The notes under the pieces were generated by a model, which was not told the origin of the DNA, searched no databases, and saw only the letters and a program-made list of their open reading frames with translations. From Alphaproteobacteria bacterium (GTDB lineage Bacteria > Pseudomonadota > Alphaproteobacteria > Sphingomonadales > Sphingomonadaceae), in the NCBI GenBank assembly GCA_028293005.1, contig JAQGLH010000189.1, forward strand, positions 1 to 6,804: a DNA stretch of 6,804 nucleotides, in the 5' to 3' direction. Position 1 is the first letter of the stretch, and each line of letters starts with the position of its first letter. Below are positions 5,708 to 6,804 of the stretch, one piece after another. Position numbers and translations under genes: made by a program.

Positions 5708-6804
5708 ATGGCGACAGCCCAGAAGTTCATGTCCCAACGACGAACGCTCGCATGGCCGGCCGCACACCTGCTCGGTGCGATGTTCCTCCTCTGGATCGCC
5801 TTCGCGAACGGCTTTCCGATGTTTTTCAACGACAGCGGCACCTATTTGTCCATCGGAAAAGCCTTGGGTTATCCGAAGGACCGGCCCGCAACTTATGGTC
5901 TCGCGATCGCGCCCTTCCATCTCGCCTTCGGTCTGTGGGGTATCGTCATTGCGCAGGCGCTGTTCGCCACCTGGGTGATCGGGCTGGTTATGACAGGGGC
6001 GACCGAACGGCGGGCGCCGCGCGCGCTGATCGGCGCGACTGCACTGCTTGCCGTGGCGAGCAGCCTGCCTTGGTTTGTTGGTCAAGTCATGCCCGATCTC
6101 TTTACCGGATTGATGGTCGTGCTGATCTTCCTGTTGGTCTTCCCGCACCGCGATCTGCCGCGCCGCGCCCGGCTGCTGCTTACAATGTTGCTGACGATGC
6201 TCATCGGCTTTCACCTCAGCCACCTTGCGATCGCGGCGATTCTGATACCGGTGGCGGCTGTGGCCGCGGTTCGGTGGGGGCCTCGCAGGCAAGCGCTCGC
6301 AGGCGCAGCGCAAGCGGCCGCGGCCTGGGTCCTGGCGGTGCTCGCCCTGTCGACAGCGAATGTTCTCGTCACCGGGCAATTTCGGCCGGCCGTGATGAGT
6401 GAGAGCTTCATGTTCGCGAGCCTGCTCGAACGCGGTTTGGCGGGCGAGGTGCTGGACGAAGCGTGCGCGGAACGTACGCTGTCGCTCTGCGCGGCGCAGC
6501 CCTTGATCGAGCGATCGAAATCGCCCGGCTCAGCCTATCTTTGGGGTCGGGAGTCGCCGCTCCACGTTCTGCAACGTACTGCGCCCGAGCGCCTTCGCGC
6601 CGAGGAAGCGGCGATCATCAGGCGCACGATTGCCGAGCGTCCCGCCGATGTGTTGCGGATGGCTGTTCGGGGTTGGGCGGGACAATTGACCAGCGCCGCG
6701 TCAGGTGACGGCATGGAAGCTTATCCGCCGGAGAGCTCGATCGCCATAGTGATGCGCCGTCATTTCAGCTTGTCGGGCGCGGCGTGGGCCGCTTCGCTGC
6801 AGCA
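5708..6804 (+). CDS. Polytopic membrane protein of unknown function, 3' partial
   Basis: The frame from ATG 5708 is open to the right edge (365 complete codons, no stop), so the gene is cut by the window. The N-terminal 220 residues are strongly hydrophobic with about six or seven membrane segments (about 19-39, 64-96 probably double, 103-124, 128-147, 155-188, 197-220). A more polar region with two Cys (253, 261) and many Arg/Glu follows. NDSGTY (41-46) sits just after the first membrane segment and MPDLFTG (128-134) at the next long loop. An acidic first-loop motif is reminiscent of GT-C fold glycosyltransferases, but no family could be named. An alternative start at ATG 5729 (MSQRRTLAW) has a weak AGAAG upstream; neither start has a clear ribosome site. 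The upstream stop in frame is at 5693-5695. The gene is divergent from metX and need not share its function. Confidence 0.8.
   Translation, partial: MATAQKFMSQRRTLAWPAAHLLGAMFLLWIAFANGFPMFFNDSGTYLSIGKALGYPKDRPATYGLAIAPFHLAFGLWGIVIAQALFATWVIGLVMTGATERRAPRALIGATALLAVASSLPWFVGQVMPDLFTGLMVVLIFLLVFPHRDLPRRARLLLTMLLTMLIGFHLSHLAIAAILIPVAAVAAVRWGPRRQALAGAAQAAAAWVLAVLALSTANVLVTGQFRPAVMSESFMFASLLERGLAGEVLDEACAERTLSLCAAQPLIERSKSPGSAYLWGRESPLHVLQRTAPERLRAEEAAIIRRTIAERPADVLRMAVRGWAGQLTSAASGDGMEAYPPESSIAIVMRRHFSLSGAAWAASLQ

Noticed and set aside
5582..6379. A 265-codon minus-strand frame and a 236-codon + frame (5692-6402) over the last gene
   Set aside because: Their translations are Arg-, Gln- and Pro-rich with no membrane or domain pattern. 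The frame from 5708 gives a coherent polytopic membrane protein through the window end.
1..6804. CRISPR array, tRNA genes, insertion sequences or phage genes
   Set aside because: No regularly spaced direct repeats, cloverleaf sequences, transposase motifs or phage functions were seen on either strand.

Overview
This 6.8-kb window is GC-rich DNA, most likely from a sphingomonad-like alphaproteobacterium. The evidence is the style of the TonB-dependent receptor (an Ala/Pro linker followed by a DIVVTATRREERLQDIPVTVT plug start), the high GC at third codon positions and the gene content. No rRNA or marker gene fixes the genus.

Layout, left to right: (1) The 3' end of a sulfate-activation gene (+, to 458). 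The tail of CysN (ATP sulfurylase large subunit) is fused to a short APS-kinase-like domain that has lost its P-loop and about half of its length. (2) A non-coding gap (459-724) with an 11-bp perfect inverted repeat, a small palindrome and a short hairpin. (3) A complete TonB-dependent outer-membrane receptor of 740 residues (+, 725-2947). (4) A convergent gap (2948-3148) with a 51-nt near-perfect hairpin that encloses a strong Shine-Dalgarno sequence and a 17-codon ORF, plus a second GC hairpin. (5) A minus-strand methionine operon. metX (homoserine O-acyltransferase, 4290-5291) overlaps metB (cystathionine gamma-synthase, 3149-4306). (6) The metX leader (about 5285-5595, minus). It folds by eye into a riboswitch of the SAM-I/SAM-IV architecture, with a plausible complete expression platform and a 34-codon leader ORF whose stop overlaps the metX start. 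(7) A divergent, polytopic membrane protein (+, 5708 to beyond the window end) of unknown function.

How the parts may work together: CysN feeds sulfate assimilation to cysteine. MetX activates homoserine and MetB joins it to cysteine to make cystathionine on the way to methionine and SAM. The metX leader would close the loop by sensing SAM. In the proposed switch, the 3' strands of P4 and P1 of the aptamer can pair over 13 nt with an anti-Shine-Dalgarno segment, which otherwise hides the ribosome site of the leader ORF. The receptor lies between the two sulfur loci and may import a sulfur-containing compound, but that is only a neighbourhood inference.

The most notable items are the metX riboswitch with its leader ORF, the degenerate APS-kinase domain, and the large hairpin after the receptor gene. 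All structures were found by reading, without folding software or database searches.
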